64,000 nucleotides of DNA from an uncultured Elusimicrobia bacterium (GCA_903867985.1 CAIPTO010000043.1:1-64000); one strand, 5' to 3'; numbered from the stretch's first letter, positions 1 to 7,677 are shown. The notes: generated by a model from the letters alone, not told the origin. Translations and numbers: made by a program.

Positions 1-50
1 GTAAAAATAGATAGAGTAAATAGTACCCGAGCGTCGCTTCGCTCCGACCC

Positions 51-116
51 GGCTACTTTCACCGGAACGCTGGCACACATTCCAGCGGAATCGTGGCAAC
101 TTTCAGCGGATTACGC
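51..116. mobile_element. Terminal repeats resembling an IS21-family end
   Basis: Three imperfect direct repeats of about 20-22 bp stand in tandem at 51-70, 72-92 and 95-116. Each begins GGC, followed by an ACTTTC or ACATTCC core and a CGGA segment. Multiple transposase-binding repeats of this kind at the ends are typical of IS21-family elements, and I recall similar GGCACACTTTC-type ends. No transposase is visible because the element would lie left of the window. This would place the defence-like island directly beside a mobile element. The assignment rests on pattern memory only. Confidence 0.4.
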
Positions 117-135
117 AGATAGTGAAAAGCGGTTG

Positions 136-474
136 ATGTTTTACATTTCCGAGACAATTGGTTTTTATAAACAAGTAATAACGCTGTTGTTGTTTGTGGT
201 TACATTTGTGCTGGCAGTCGGCTATTACTTCTCAACAAAAAAAGCAGAAGAATTGGCAAATGATGCATTAAAAGGGGAGCCGTTTAAATTGATTTTAGAA
301 GCATTAATCAATAAACAAGTCACCGACCTGATTAATAATAGTGAAATGGCTTCGTCTCAGGCTACTATTAGTGAAATGGATAAGAGGCTTGTTGGGCTGG
401 AAAAATTAGTTTCAGATAAGAGTTATAAGATAGTCGATAATGAAGAAAGAGGTGATGTTAATGGGCGTAATTAG
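136..474 (+). CDS. Small membrane-anchored protein of unknown function
   Basis: The protein has about 112 residues. One transmembrane helix lies near residues 14-34, followed by a hydrophilic, probably helical tail. A TTG codon sits just upstream, but the ATG at 136 is preferred. The 3' end overlaps the start of the next gene by 14 nt, so the two are probably translated together. I do not recognise the family. The overlap with the ImmA/IrrE-type gene makes it a candidate partner or membrane anchor of the same accessory operon; this is inference from position only. Confidence 0.6.
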   Translation: MFYISETIGFYKQVITLLLFVVTFVLAVGYYFSTKKAEELANDALKGEPFKLILEALINKQVTDLINNSEMASSQATISEMDKRLVGLEKLVSDKSYKIVDNEERGDVNGRN

Positions 475-1012
475 CCGAAAGCATTTTGTTAAATCAGTTG
501 TTCCATTGGGCGATACCGTGGAATTAATTGATACTCCGGATAAACTCATTTCTTTTGCAAAGTCGCGAGAAATTGAAACGGTTCCTCTCGACGCGGAAGG
601 GGTCGCGAAAGCCCTAAATATCGGTGTTAAATATGAGAATTTCGATAATGATGTTTCCGGCGTTCTTCAAAGGAATGAGGACATGAGTGGTTGGGAGATT
701 CTAGTGAACAAGGCCCATCATTTGCATCGGCGAAGATATACGATAGCCCATGAAATTGCGCATTATTGTCTCCATAGATTTTACAGCAACATTTTTGAGG
801 ATGATATGTTTTTTCGGAGCAATGAGTTGTCAGAAACGGAATGGCAAGCTAATGATTTCGCTGGGGCAGTCTTGATGCCTGAGGACGTGTTTCGTGAAAA
901 GGTGCGCGCGGGAGTCAGTGAGGTGGAGGATTTGGCTAAGATTTTTAAGGTCTCTTCTTTAGCGTTGAGAATGCGCGCAAAGAAGTTGGGAATGTCAGGG
1001 CATGGGTTATGA
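461..1012 (+). CDS. ImmA/IrrE-family zinc metallopeptidase
   Basis: This is a soluble gluzincin-like protease of about 183 residues. The zinc motif HEIAH is at residues 97-101. A downstream ExxAN-FA-LMP signature near 127-140 should supply the third ligand. Relatives such as ImmA and IrrE cleave XRE-type repressors to switch on mobile elements or stress genes. The start at 461 is chosen over 440 because an AAAGAGG-like ribosome binding site precedes it at 446-452. The gene overlaps its upstream neighbour and shares ATGA with the next gene at 1009-1012. The XRE regulator at 2834-3037 would be an obvious substrate candidate, but nothing in the sequence proves this. There is no N-terminal HTH domain, unlike some fused relatives. 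Confidence 0.85.
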   Translation: MGVISRKHFVKSVVPLGDTVELIDTPDKLISFAKSREIETVPLDAEGVAKALNIGVKYENFDNDVSGVLQRNEDMSGWEILVNKAHHLHRRRYTIAHEIAHYCLHRFYSNIFEDDMFFRSNELSETEWQANDFAGAVLMPEDVFREKVRAGVSEVEDLAKIFKVSSLALRMRAKKLGMSGHGL

Positions 1013-2085
1013 ATGAAATAATTTATGTGCCTATTATAAAGACGGCAGACGCTGAAGTGCGCGCGTTGGAGAATCTTTCTGATGCTGTCCGCAACATGAC
1101 AACTCCATTACTTGAATTTACGAGGTCAAGGACAACCGCCAAGTTAAAGCGCGGGGATATCCTTCGCAAAGTCAAAAGACTGTCTGAATTATTCAAGGAG
1201 AGGGTGTTTTTCCTGGATTTAACAAATGATCCTAATTTAACAAATGACCAAATAAAAGAATTGCAGAGCAATGTGAATGGGTATAAAAATTGGACTGATT
1301 TCGCTGTGGCTCGCAAATCAGATTTCTCAAAATTTATACCGACCATCCAGATATCCTCTGAAAATATCGCCACCGAGGATGAGCATTATAAAAGGATACG
1401 GCAGCAGGTCGGAGTTTTGGGTAGGAATTTTGAGAAATTGCTTTACCGCATCCCGATTGGATATGAGTTTATTGCAAGGGATATGGCAGAAATAGGCAAA
1501 CATGTCCCTGCTAATAGATTGATTTGTTTGCTTGATGCTGAGTACATCCCAAAAGATAAGGCGCCAATTTATGCGAGGAATGCCATACCAATTATTCAGG
1601 AGTTTAAGAAATACTCACCGGCCTCAATAATTATTGCGAGCACATCATTTCCTAAAAAACCAACACAATATGGTGGAGAGTCAGAGGGAAGAATGTTTCT
1701 TGAGGAAAGAATCTTTTATAAAAAGATTAAAGAGACTGAAAAAAATATCGTTTATGGCGATTATGCAACAATTCATCCCGCACGAAACGACCAATCCGGT
1801 GGCAACGGATGGGTCCCGAGAATTGATATGCCCACGGCGGATGAGGTGTTTTATTTCCGTGATAGAAAAACGAAAGCAGAGGCGACATATGCGAATGCAT
1901 ATATTAGGGTTGCGGAAAAAGTAGCAGAAACTAAAGACTACCAGGGTATTAGAAAAAAGATCAGTGGTTGCTGGGGGATTAAACAAATTGAATCTGCGGA
2001 GTCCGGCCTTCCGCAAGGGCTCTCCCCATCATTTTGGATATCCGTCAGGATGAATATCCATATTTCTCTTACTGTGACACCTTAG
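1009..2085 (+). CDS. Beta protein / sce7725-like family protein
   Basis: A protein of 358 residues opens with the pattern of the phage Beta-protein family: YVPIIK, then a region ending TPLLEF. It ends with the CWG...Wi.vRmN.Hi signature of that family. The complete pattern at both ends suggests it is intact. Its biochemical function is unknown. Homologues recur beside sce7726-type genes, and here the two are convergent with a 4-bp overlap at 2082-2085. It is translationally coupled to the ImmA/IrrE-type gene by ATGA. Codon use and base composition look AT-richer than the ribosomal backbone, consistent with acquisition. The family call is from memory; a role in defence is inference. Confidence 0.7.
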   Translation: MNEIIYVPIIKTADAEVRALENLSDAVRNMTTPLLEFTRSRTTAKLKRGDILRKVKRLSELFKERVFFLDLTNDPNLTNDQIKELQSNVNGYKNWTDFAVARKSDFSKFIPTIQISSENIATEDEHYKRIRQQVGVLGRNFEKLLYRIPIGYEFIARDMAEIGKHVPANRLICLLDAEYIPKDKAPIYARNAIPIIQEFKKYSPASIIIASTSFPKKPTQYGGESEGRMFLEERIFYKKIKETEKNIVYGDYATIHPARNDQSGGNGWVPRIDMPTADEVFYFRDRKTKAEATYANAYIRVAEKVAETKDYQGIRKKISGCWGIKQIESAESGLPQGLSPSFWISVRMNIHISLTVTP

Positions 2086-2717
2086 GCTGAAATCCTGTTG
2101 ATTTTGCCGGTTAGCCCTTTCAAATCGTCTCGCACAATAATCCCATCGGTGTCGCGCATAAAAAGGTTGAATAAATCGCGATATCTCTTTTTTAATATCG
2201 CTAATGCGGTGAGATATATTTGAGTTGTGGGGATTTTCCTCGAAACCCTATTACGCAGCGCTTGCGTGGAGATGGTACGGGCATTTTTTGTTTTAAATCT
2301 ATGGATTAAATCCTCTTTTGATAAAAACATTAAAAGATCATCTTTGCTAAGTTTTATTTTCCTTTTTGCCGGCCTTTTAATCTGAAATTCCCCTGATTCG
2401 AATAAAATCAGACCAGTGCTTGCAGGGGTAATCTTTTTAATCTGATTTAAATATTTCTTTGTGGTTATAACGGAGAATTCTGGGAAGGAGCGCAAATAGT
2501 CTGGTAATTGATGGTAAAACTTCTTTATTGAATCTCTGTCACTTTTAATCTCGAACGCATATAGCACATTTGAGATAACAATAAGGTCAGCCTTTCTTTT
2601 GTTTTTCGAGAATAGAACCTCAGTGCCAATAGCATCGGTAGATGCTGAGAACGACAACCCGCCATTTAGCAACCAGCTAATAAATCTGACTTTAATGGTT
2701 TCCGCATTCTCTTGCAT
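2082..2717 (-). CDS. sce7726-family, PD-(D/E)xK-like protein
   Basis: The protein has about 211 residues and begins at an ATG preceded by AAGAAG. A longer reading would need a TTG start at 2780 without a good ribosome binding site. Residues 43-58 contain ADL followed by FEIKSD, which puts D44, E56 and K58 in the order expected for a PD-(D/E)xK nuclease fold; E33 could be the extra acidic residue. The C-terminal half is basic and helical and contains no motif I know. The gene lies 116 bp downstream of the small XRE regulator on the same strand, as a restriction gene lies behind its control gene. Nuclease activity is predicted from the fold only. Confidence 0.65.
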   Translation of the reverse strand: MQENAETIKVRFISWLLNGGLSFSASTDAIGTEVLFSKNKRKADLIVISNVLYAFEIKSDRDSIKKFYHQLPDYLRSFPEFSVITTKKYLNQIKKITPASTGLILFESGEFQIKRPAKRKIKLSKDDLLMFLSKEDLIHRFKTKNARTISTQALRNRVSRKIPTTQIYLTALAILKKRYRDLFNLFMRDTDGIIVRDDLKGLTGKINRISA

Positions 2718-2833
2718 AGTTAAATCTTCTTGATAAGTTTCTATTTTATTATAGTATTTGCTTATGATTCTTGAGCGCAATTTTTATTGCGGAGAATTTA
2801 TGAGGAAGGTCTATAACCCAGAAGTGGAGGGGG

Positions 2834-3037
2834 TCAAAATAATTCTTTAATTTTTAGGCTCAAAGCTTTTGCGATCTTCGCTATATTCACAATTGATATA
2901 TTGCGGAGACCTCTCTCCACTTCGCTGATGTAGGTCCGATGAAGGGAAGACTTGAATCCTAGGTCTTCCTGAGAAAGACCTTTCTTCTTTCTAAAAAACT
3001 TTATTCTCGCCCCGAACGATCTCCGTATGTCTTTCAT
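2834..3037 (-). CDS. Small XRE-family regulator, C-protein-like
   Basis: The whole protein of 67 residues is one helix-turn-helix domain. It has LSQEDLG at the second helix and HRTYISEVERG-RN at the recognition helix, the signature shared with controller (C) proteins of restriction-modification systems. The ATG at 3037 lacks an upstream Shine-Dalgarno sequence, and many C-protein genes are likewise leaderless. Its upstream region contains a GACT-ac-AGTC site and a wide inverted repeat, as autoregulated C genes do. It probably controls itself and the sce7726-type gene behind it. No methyltransferase is present in the window, so a classical restriction-modification role cannot be claimed. Confidence 0.8.
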   Translation of the reverse strand: MKDIRRSFGARIKFFRKKKGLSQEDLGFKSSLHRTYISEVERGLRNISIVNIAKIAKALSLKIKELF

Positions 3038-3044
3038 AATACAA

Positions 3045-3106
3045 TGTCACTTATTGACTACAGTCTATATTTTTGCATACTATATATCTACAGTCTATGA
3101 GTGACA
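3045..3106. promoter_or_regulatory. Operator/promoter region of the XRE regulator
   Basis: Two arms of 15 bp (3045-3059 and 3092-3106) form an inverted repeat matching at 13 positions, with 32 bp between them. The motif CTACAGTCTAT occurs as a direct repeat at 3058-3068 and 3088-3098, exactly 30 bp apart. The first copy lies in GACT-ac-AGTC, the palindrome type of C-boxes. AT-rich TATATA segments between the arms could be -10 elements on either strand. The regulator start codon follows within 10 bp, so transcription is probably leaderless. Confidence 0.6.
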
Positions 3107-3109
3107 TCT

Positions 3110-3608
3110 CTATTGAGGCCAGGCGGAGCCTTATATAACAGCCGAGCGGTATAGTGCGACCTTATAACGAATAAGAGTTGATGCGCGCGGGAAATAATTT
3201 TCTGCGGTGTACGTCCGCCTTAGGCGGACGAAACCCGGCCGCCTCTGGCGGACGGGAAGGGGGTGAGGCCATGAAAAACAACTCTCCTCTGATGGAGCAG
3301 TGCGAAGGCGCAACGTGCCGAGCCTGCGAACCCTCTTTCCTGCGGCGAGCATGGGCGGCCGCGCGGCGTGGCCGACCGTGCGGCAAGGAGCGGAGCGGGG
3401 CCGCGCATCGTGGCCACGCCCGCGACGACTTCGCGCAGTCAGCGGCCAGGGGAAACGGATCGAAAAAGGTATTTATAAAGAGTCTTCAGGATGTTGCGCA
3501 TAGAAGTTTCGAACTTTATCCTGAAAACTCCGGATTTTTTCTTCAAAAACTGGCGCAATCTGCGCAACAAACCTCCGGCGTTCCTGTATACCCCGGATCA
3601 TTATTGTT
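3110..3608. other. Long stretch without a convincing gene; several hairpins
   Basis: About 500 bp separate the island from the glucosidase gene. Open frames here show no family pattern and arginine/alanine-rich composition, as expected of random GC-rich DNA. Two small perfect hairpins occur near 3209-3225 (GTCCGCC-tta-GGCGGAC) and 3239-3252 (CCGCC-tct-GGCGG). The right part changes to lower GC and contains nested inverted repeats listed separately as a candidate RNA. I see no tRNA, RNase P or tmRNA signature. Confidence 0.5.
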
Positions 3609-3640
3609 AAAAAACCCGGCTGAATTCAGCCGGGTTTTTA
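3465..3640 (+). ncRNA. Weak candidate structured RNA before a terminator
   Basis: TCAGGAT at 3486-3492 pairs with ATCCTGA at 3518-3524, enclosing a second hairpin AAGTT-tcg-AACTT at 3504-3516. GTTGCGCA at 3493-3500 could alternatively pair with TGCGCAAC at 3561-3568. A strong intrinsic terminator follows at 3609-3640. No clear promoter was seen, so this may be only structured intergenic DNA. The alternative pairings are at most suggestive of a switch. Confidence 0.25.
3609..3640. terminator. Bidirectional intrinsic terminator
   Basis: A perfect 10-bp stem (CCCGGCTGAA with TTCAGCCGGG, 3615-3634) is flanked by six A on the left and five T on the right, so it can end transcription from either strand. 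It lies 59 bp past the stop of the minus-strand glucosidase gene. Confidence 0.85.
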
Positions 3641-3698
3641 ATTTGAATATCTTTTTAAACTTTAGCCTAATACACTACGCTGCCAACCTGCAGTTAAT

Positions 3699-6203
3699 CT
3701 ATTTCAACACCAGGTCTCGCGACAATTTCAGGTCGCGGGAGGAACTGCCGGCCCAGATCGTGAAGCGGCCCGGATCCACCGTCCAGCCCTTGCCTGAATC
3801 GTCATAATAAGCGAAAGCGGACCGGTCCAGCGGCACGCGCACGGTCCGCGTTTCTCCCGCGGCCAGCCGCATTTTTGAGAAGCCCTTGAGCTCGCGCAGA
3901 GGCCTTGGCAGGGCGGGCGAAGCCTCGCCTACATAGATCTGCACTGTTTCTTCCCCGGCCCGCGCGCTCGTGTTCCGCACCGTAACGGCAACGCTTATTA
4001 ATGGCGCCCGAGCGCTGTCGCTTGATATTTCCAGTTCCATGTTTTCGTACGCGAAACTCGCGTAGGATAAGCCATATCCGAAGGGGAACAGCGGGGCGAT
4101 ACCTTGCGCGTCAGCGTGACGATAACCGACGAATATCCCCTCGGTATAACGGACCATGCCATTTTCTCCCGGATAAGCCCCGAAAGACGAGGCGTCCTGC
4201 TCGCGGACCGGGAAGGTGACCGGCAAACGTCCGCCGGGCTCCGCGCCCAGAAGCACCTCAGCCACCGCCTGTCCGCCCTCCTGTCCAGGATACCAGGGCA
4301 GCAGAATAGCGCCAACCTTATCCACCCACGGCATCAGCACGGGAGTCCCGGTAAATAAAACCACCACGGTATTGGGGTTGGCCTTGGCCACAGCTTCAAT
4401 AAGAGCATCCTGCCCCGGAGGCAGGGCCAGCGTCATCCGGTCTCCGCCTTCCGACTCATACTTATCGGATAGTCCGGCAAATATAACGGCCGCGTCCGCG
4501 CCTGAGGCAGCCTCGACCGCCTCCGCTATGTGGTCCTCGGGCGGGATCGCTGCGCGCAGGCGAATCTTAACTTTGCCCTTATCGCTGAAAGTTTCAAACC
4601 GAACGCTGTGCTCGCTGCCGGCCTGAAGGTCAGCGGCCCAGGCCAGGCATTCCCAAAGCGGATTAGACCAGTCGCTGAGAACCTGCACGCCGTCTATAAA
4701 CAGCCGCGAGCCGCCAGACTGAACCACAAATTCATAACGCCCGGTGCGCGGCACGATGAACCTGCCGGTCCAGCGCGCGGAAAATCCGTCCTCGGGCTTG
4801 CCGGGGATAGGCGACTTTTTTAAATCAAAATCCACTTTCGGATCCACACGGCTGAGAACCGGCGCGCCTTCCAATTTCTGGTTGGCGAAATATTCGCCCA
4901 GCAGTCCGTGTCCCGTGCCTGAGGGCGGAGCCAAAAGCTCTTCGGGTATGGCCGTGTCCCGTCCGGGAAGGTCCACGCCCTGCGCGTATACGATCCGGCC
5001 GCCGGGCCAGGATTTGCGCAGCATCTCCAGCGGGCTGATAGAAGCCGCGTGCTGAACCTCGGAACTTCCCCCGCCAGCGGCGCGCAATACGGCGGCATTG
5101 GGGCCTATCACCGCCAGCTTTTTGAACCTCTCCGGGGTCAGCGGCAGCAGCCGGCCTTCATTTTTGAGCAGCACCGTACCCTCTCGCGCCATACGGCGCG
5201 CCAGTTCCAGATGCTCCGGACCGGCCACTATGGATTTAGGCGGACGGTCCGCGTCTTTTCTCTCAAAAACTCCGGCAGAGAACAGCACACGCAGGATGCG
5301 CCTGGCCTTATCCTCTATCGTAGGCACGGAAACCCGGCCTTCCTGAACCGCTTTCTCCAGCGGCGCGGTAAAATAATAGCCCCAGGGCATTTCCAGGTCC
5401 AGCCCGGCGTTAGCCGAGCCTTCCGTACTGTGGGTGGCCCCCCAATCGGAAACAACAAATCCGGAAAAACCCCATTCTTTCTTAAGGACCTGGTTGAGCA
5501 GGAACGGATTTTCCGCGGCGAAGAGGCCGTCCACGCGGTTATATGCTGCCATAACCGTCCACACGCCGGCATGCACCGCGGCCTCGAAAGCCGGGAAGAA
5601 AATTTCGCGCATGGCGCGGCGGTCCGCCCTGACGTCAACCGCCATCCGGCCCGTCTCCTGATTATTGAGCGCGTAATGCTTTACGCTGCCGATAACGCCC
5701 TGCCCCTGCAGCCCCGAGACAAAAGCGGAGGCGAGACGGGAGTTAAGATAGGGGTCCTCGCCGTAACTCTCGAAATTCCGGCCGCTATAGGGATTGCGGG
5801 CTATATTAACGCAGGGGCCCAGCAGCATATCTTTACCCATGGCCAGGGCCTCAAGGCCCATGGCGGCCGCGGCCTCGTTAATAAGCGCGGGGTCGAAGGC
5901 GGCGCCTATAGAAACGCCGGACGGGAACGCTGTCGCCGTAATGTCCCAGCGCGAGACTCCCAGCGGGCCATCGGTCATTCTGATGGGCGGGACGCCCAGC
6001 TCTGGAAAGGAGTAGGTCTCCATCTCCCATCCGCCGGCTATCGCTATCTTCTGGGCAAGGGTCATACGGCCGAGCAGATCGGAAACGCGCGCCTCGACAG
6101 GAGCCTTGGCGTCTTTATACACAGCCGTCGGCTCAACCGCCGACAAAGGGGCGGTTAAAAGCAGCAATGGGGCAAAAAATTGGAACCATTTATATTTGAT
6201 CAT
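3699..6203 (-). CDS. bglX: Secreted GH3 beta-glucosidase with PA14 insert
   Basis: The enzyme of about 834 residues should hydrolyse terminal beta-linked glucose or xylose from oligosaccharides outside the cytoplasm. A signal peptide occupies residues 1-22, ending in SAVEP. The GH3 N-terminal barrel runs to about 310 and has KH at 175-176 and SDWG with nucleophile D253. A PA14 carbohydrate-binding module (about 432-551) is inserted in the second GH3 domain. ESEGGDR at 583-589 should carry the acid/base glutamate, and a fibronectin-III-like domain ends the protein. The ATG at 6203 follows AAGGA; an upstream extension in the same frame has no signal-peptide logic. It is a solitary gene, divergent from the SUI1 gene. 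Confidence 0.9.
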   Translation of the reverse strand: MIKYKWFQFFAPLLLLTAPLSAVEPTAVYKDAKAPVEARVSDLLGRMTLAQKIAIAGGWEMETYSFPELGVPPIRMTDGPLGVSRWDITATAFPSGVSIGAAFDPALINEAAAAMGLEALAMGKDMLLGPCVNIARNPYSGRNFESYGEDPYLNSRLASAFVSGLQGQGVIGSVKHYALNNQETGRMAVDVRADRRAMREIFFPAFEAAVHAGVWTVMAAYNRVDGLFAAENPFLLNQVLKKEWGFSGFVVSDWGATHSTEGSANAGLDLEMPWGYYFTAPLEKAVQEGRVSVPTIEDKARRILRVLFSAGVFERKDADRPPKSIVAGPEHLELARRMAREGTVLLKNEGRLLPLTPERFKKLAVIGPNAAVLRAAGGGSSEVQHAASISPLEMLRKSWPGGRIVYAQGVDLPGRDTAIPEELLAPPSGTGHGLLGEYFANQKLEGAPVLSRVDPKVDFDLKKSPIPGKPEDGFSARWTGRFIVPRTGRYEFVVQSGGSRLFIDGVQVLSDWSNPLWECLAWAADLQAGSEHSVRFETFSDKGKVKIRLRAAIPPEDHIAEAVEAASGADAAVIFAGLSDKYESEGGDRMTLALPPGQDALIEAVAKANPNTVVVLFTGTPVLMPWVDKVGAILLPWYPGQEGGQAVAEVLLGAEPGGRLPVTFPVREQDASSFGAYPGENGMVRYTEGIFVGYRHADAQGIAPLFPFGYGLSYASFAYENMELEISSDSARAPLISVAVTVRNTSARAGEETVQIYVGEASPALPRPLRELKGFSKMRLAAGETRTVRVPLDRSAFAYYDDSGKGWTVDPGRFTIWAGSSSRDLKLSRDLVLK

Positions 6204-6379
6204 AGTTTTTATTTCCTTTACGCGCGGTAATATCAGCCCGGAACTAAAGTTTACAAAAGGGCGACGGGAAAAGCAAAATATACGACCGACCGGCCAGGGC
6301 TGCAATTCCGCGCTAAAAACGTACGCGGCGCCCCTCCCGGATAATATATAATAAGCCTGACAGTTCATCAGGAATCGCC

Positions 6380-6724
6380 ATGCCCGACAATATAGTCTAT
6401 TCCACCGATCCGGATTGGGACCCGCCGTGCCCGGCCTGCGGTAAAAGCCCGTGCGGCTGCGCTTCGCTGTCAGGCAAGCCGAAACAGACGGAGCCGGTGC
6501 GCGTCTCGTTCCGCCGGGGACACAAAGGCAGCGGCCTGACCGTCATTGAAAAGATTCAGATGCACCCTGCCGGAAAAGAAGAACTTCTAAAAAATTTTAA
6601 AAAAAAGTTGGGAGTGGGCGGGACGGTGAAACTGGGGGCGTTGGAACTCCAGGGCGACCACAGGGCCGCGGTGGAAATAGAACTTAAAAACCTGGGCTAC
6701 AAAGTGAAACAACTTGGGGGATAA
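6380..6724 (+). CDS. yciH: SUI1/eIF1-like translation factor (YciH family)
   Basis: The protein of 114 residues has the SUI1 fold: VRVSFRRGHKGSGLTVIE, a GVGGTVK loop, and LQGDHR near residues 91-96. Bacterial YciH can influence start-codon selection on the 30S subunit, but its cellular role is poorly settled. The N-terminus contains a CPACG-K-PCGC cluster of four cysteines (about residues 18-27), often seen in bacterial members and probably zinc-binding. The gene is transcribed away from the glucosidase; TATAAT at 6347-6352 may be its -10 element, with no good -35. It is the only plus-strand gene right of the island. Confidence 0.85.
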   Translation: MPDNIVYSTDPDWDPPCPACGKSPCGCASLSGKPKQTEPVRVSFRRGHKGSGLTVIEKIQMHPAGKEELLKNFKKKLGVGGTVKLGALELQGDHRAAVEIELKNLGYKVKQLGG

Positions 6725-6766
6725 TATCAGTGATCAGTGACTGGTAATTAGCCAGGCCCTCATCTC

Positions 6767-7468
6767 TTATTTTCCGCAGTAATTACTCTCCACGCGGTTT
6801 CGCACATTATCGTAACTATAGATCGCCTTCATCACCAACGGATAACCGATCTCATCCTCGTTCTTCAGCATTTCAACAATCAATCTGCTTTCCAGATAAG
6901 CCAGAGCCGGGTCCGCCCCGGGGACCCTCGAGCAGAAAGCCGAGTTGCTCATATCCCTGGTCTCCATGGCGACATGCTCCGCGTAACCTTCCTTCCGCCA
7001 ATCAGACATGCCAAAATAGCTCAGCACGCCCACTTTGTTCTTGATCTGGGCTTTCACTATTTCATGGACAATAACGCTTTCAAGCACCCGGCCCATTCCG
7101 GCGCCCGTGGGACCGTAGGAGATATTTTTGTCGATATCGGCTGAAACTACAAACACTTTACTGTTTATCGGATGCACACAGGCGAATTCTTTCCTGCAGA
7201 AAGGCGCCAGAAATGAATATTCTTTGTAACTCCCTGTCAGATAAACTTCAAAGTTCTGACCGGGGTCATAGAAATCGTCCGCGGATATCTTCGCATATAT
7301 ATCCGACAGCAGTCTGTCCGGAGATTTGGTGAGCGGGTCGTGAGTGTAAAGGGTGAGGTTCTTATAGTCATATTTAGAACTAAAAAGAACAACCGGGTAG
7401 ATAGTCAGGCCGCAGTAGGCCGCGACCGCCAGCAGCACGCATAAAAACAAAAATCTCATCTTGGTCAT
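6767..7468 (-). CDS. Hypothetical exported protein, degenerate metalloprotease-like
   Basis: The 233-residue protein starts with a hydrophobic signal or anchor segment (residues 4-30). Around residue 132 it reads VIVHEIVKA, followed by DWRKEGYAEH at 157-166. This resembles the HExxH...W-EG-AE layout of gluzincin peptidases, but the second zinc-binding histidine is replaced by lysine (HEIVK at 135-139). Catalysis by the usual mechanism is therefore unlikely. Three cysteines near residues 91-97 and 174 could form a disulfide in the periplasm. I do not recognise a named family. It stands alone, separated from the cdaA operon by about 110 bp. Confidence 0.6.
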   Translation of the reverse strand: MTKMRFLFLCVLLAVAAYCGLTIYPVVLFSSKYDYKNLTLYTHDPLTKSPDRLLSDIYAKISADDFYDPGQNFEVYLTGSYKEYSFLAPFCRKEFACVHPINSKVFVVSADIDKNISYGPTGAGMGRVLESVIVHEIVKAQIKNKVGVLSYFGMSDWRKEGYAEHVAMETRDMSNSAFCSRVPGADPALAYLESRLIVEMLKNEDEIGYPLVMKAIYSYDNVRNRVESNYCGK

Positions 7469-7562
7469 AAAACCTCCCCCCCATATAGTGCGCCGCCGCT
7501 GAATTTTTTATTGAAACGCTGCGAACATTCACGCTTCCATGAACACTAAGAAAACTTATAAG

Positions 7563-7584
7563 AATTGCAGGATTCAGGTTAACC
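7563..7584. repeat. End fragment of the 185-bp structured repeat
   Basis: The segment reads GAATTGCAGGATTCAGGTTA and matches the terminal segment of the dispersed element found at 30875-31062. Only the end is present. It overlaps the stop codon of the 32-codon cdaR-like frame, so insertion or deletion around this repeat may have cut that gene. Confidence 0.5.
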
Positions 7585-7677
7585 GGTCCCGACTATAAAA
7601 TACCAGATGAGGAGAGCGATCACCAGTGCGATGAGCTTTATACTCCAGTTCCTGGTTATCATTTCGGGAATATTCAT
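7579..7677 (-). CDS. 32-residue CdaR/YbbR-like membrane microprotein or remnant
   Basis: The frame encodes 32 residues: a short start, then NWSIKLIALVIALLIWYFIV, which is the exact style of the N-terminal transmembrane anchor of CdaR (YbbR-domain protein), the usual partner of CdaA. The start overlaps the cdaA stop as ATGA at 7674-7677, the normal arrangement of cdaA-cdaR. The stop follows immediately after the helix, so all extracytoplasmic YbbR domains are absent. It is either a gene cut by rearrangement at a repeat end or a retained one-helix regulator of the cyclase. It is too short for routine gene calling. Confidence 0.55.
   Translation of the reverse strand: MNIPEMITRNWSIKLIALVIALLIWYFIVGTG

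Noticed and set aside
3178-3807. Plus-strand reading frame of about 209 codons
   Set aside because: Its composition is Arg/Ala/Gly-rich, it overlaps hairpins, a terminator and the end of the glucosidase gene, and it shows no family pattern.
5049-6158. Long plus-strand frame of 369 codons
   Set aside because: It is an antisense shadow of the GH3 gene, explained by high GC at third positions.
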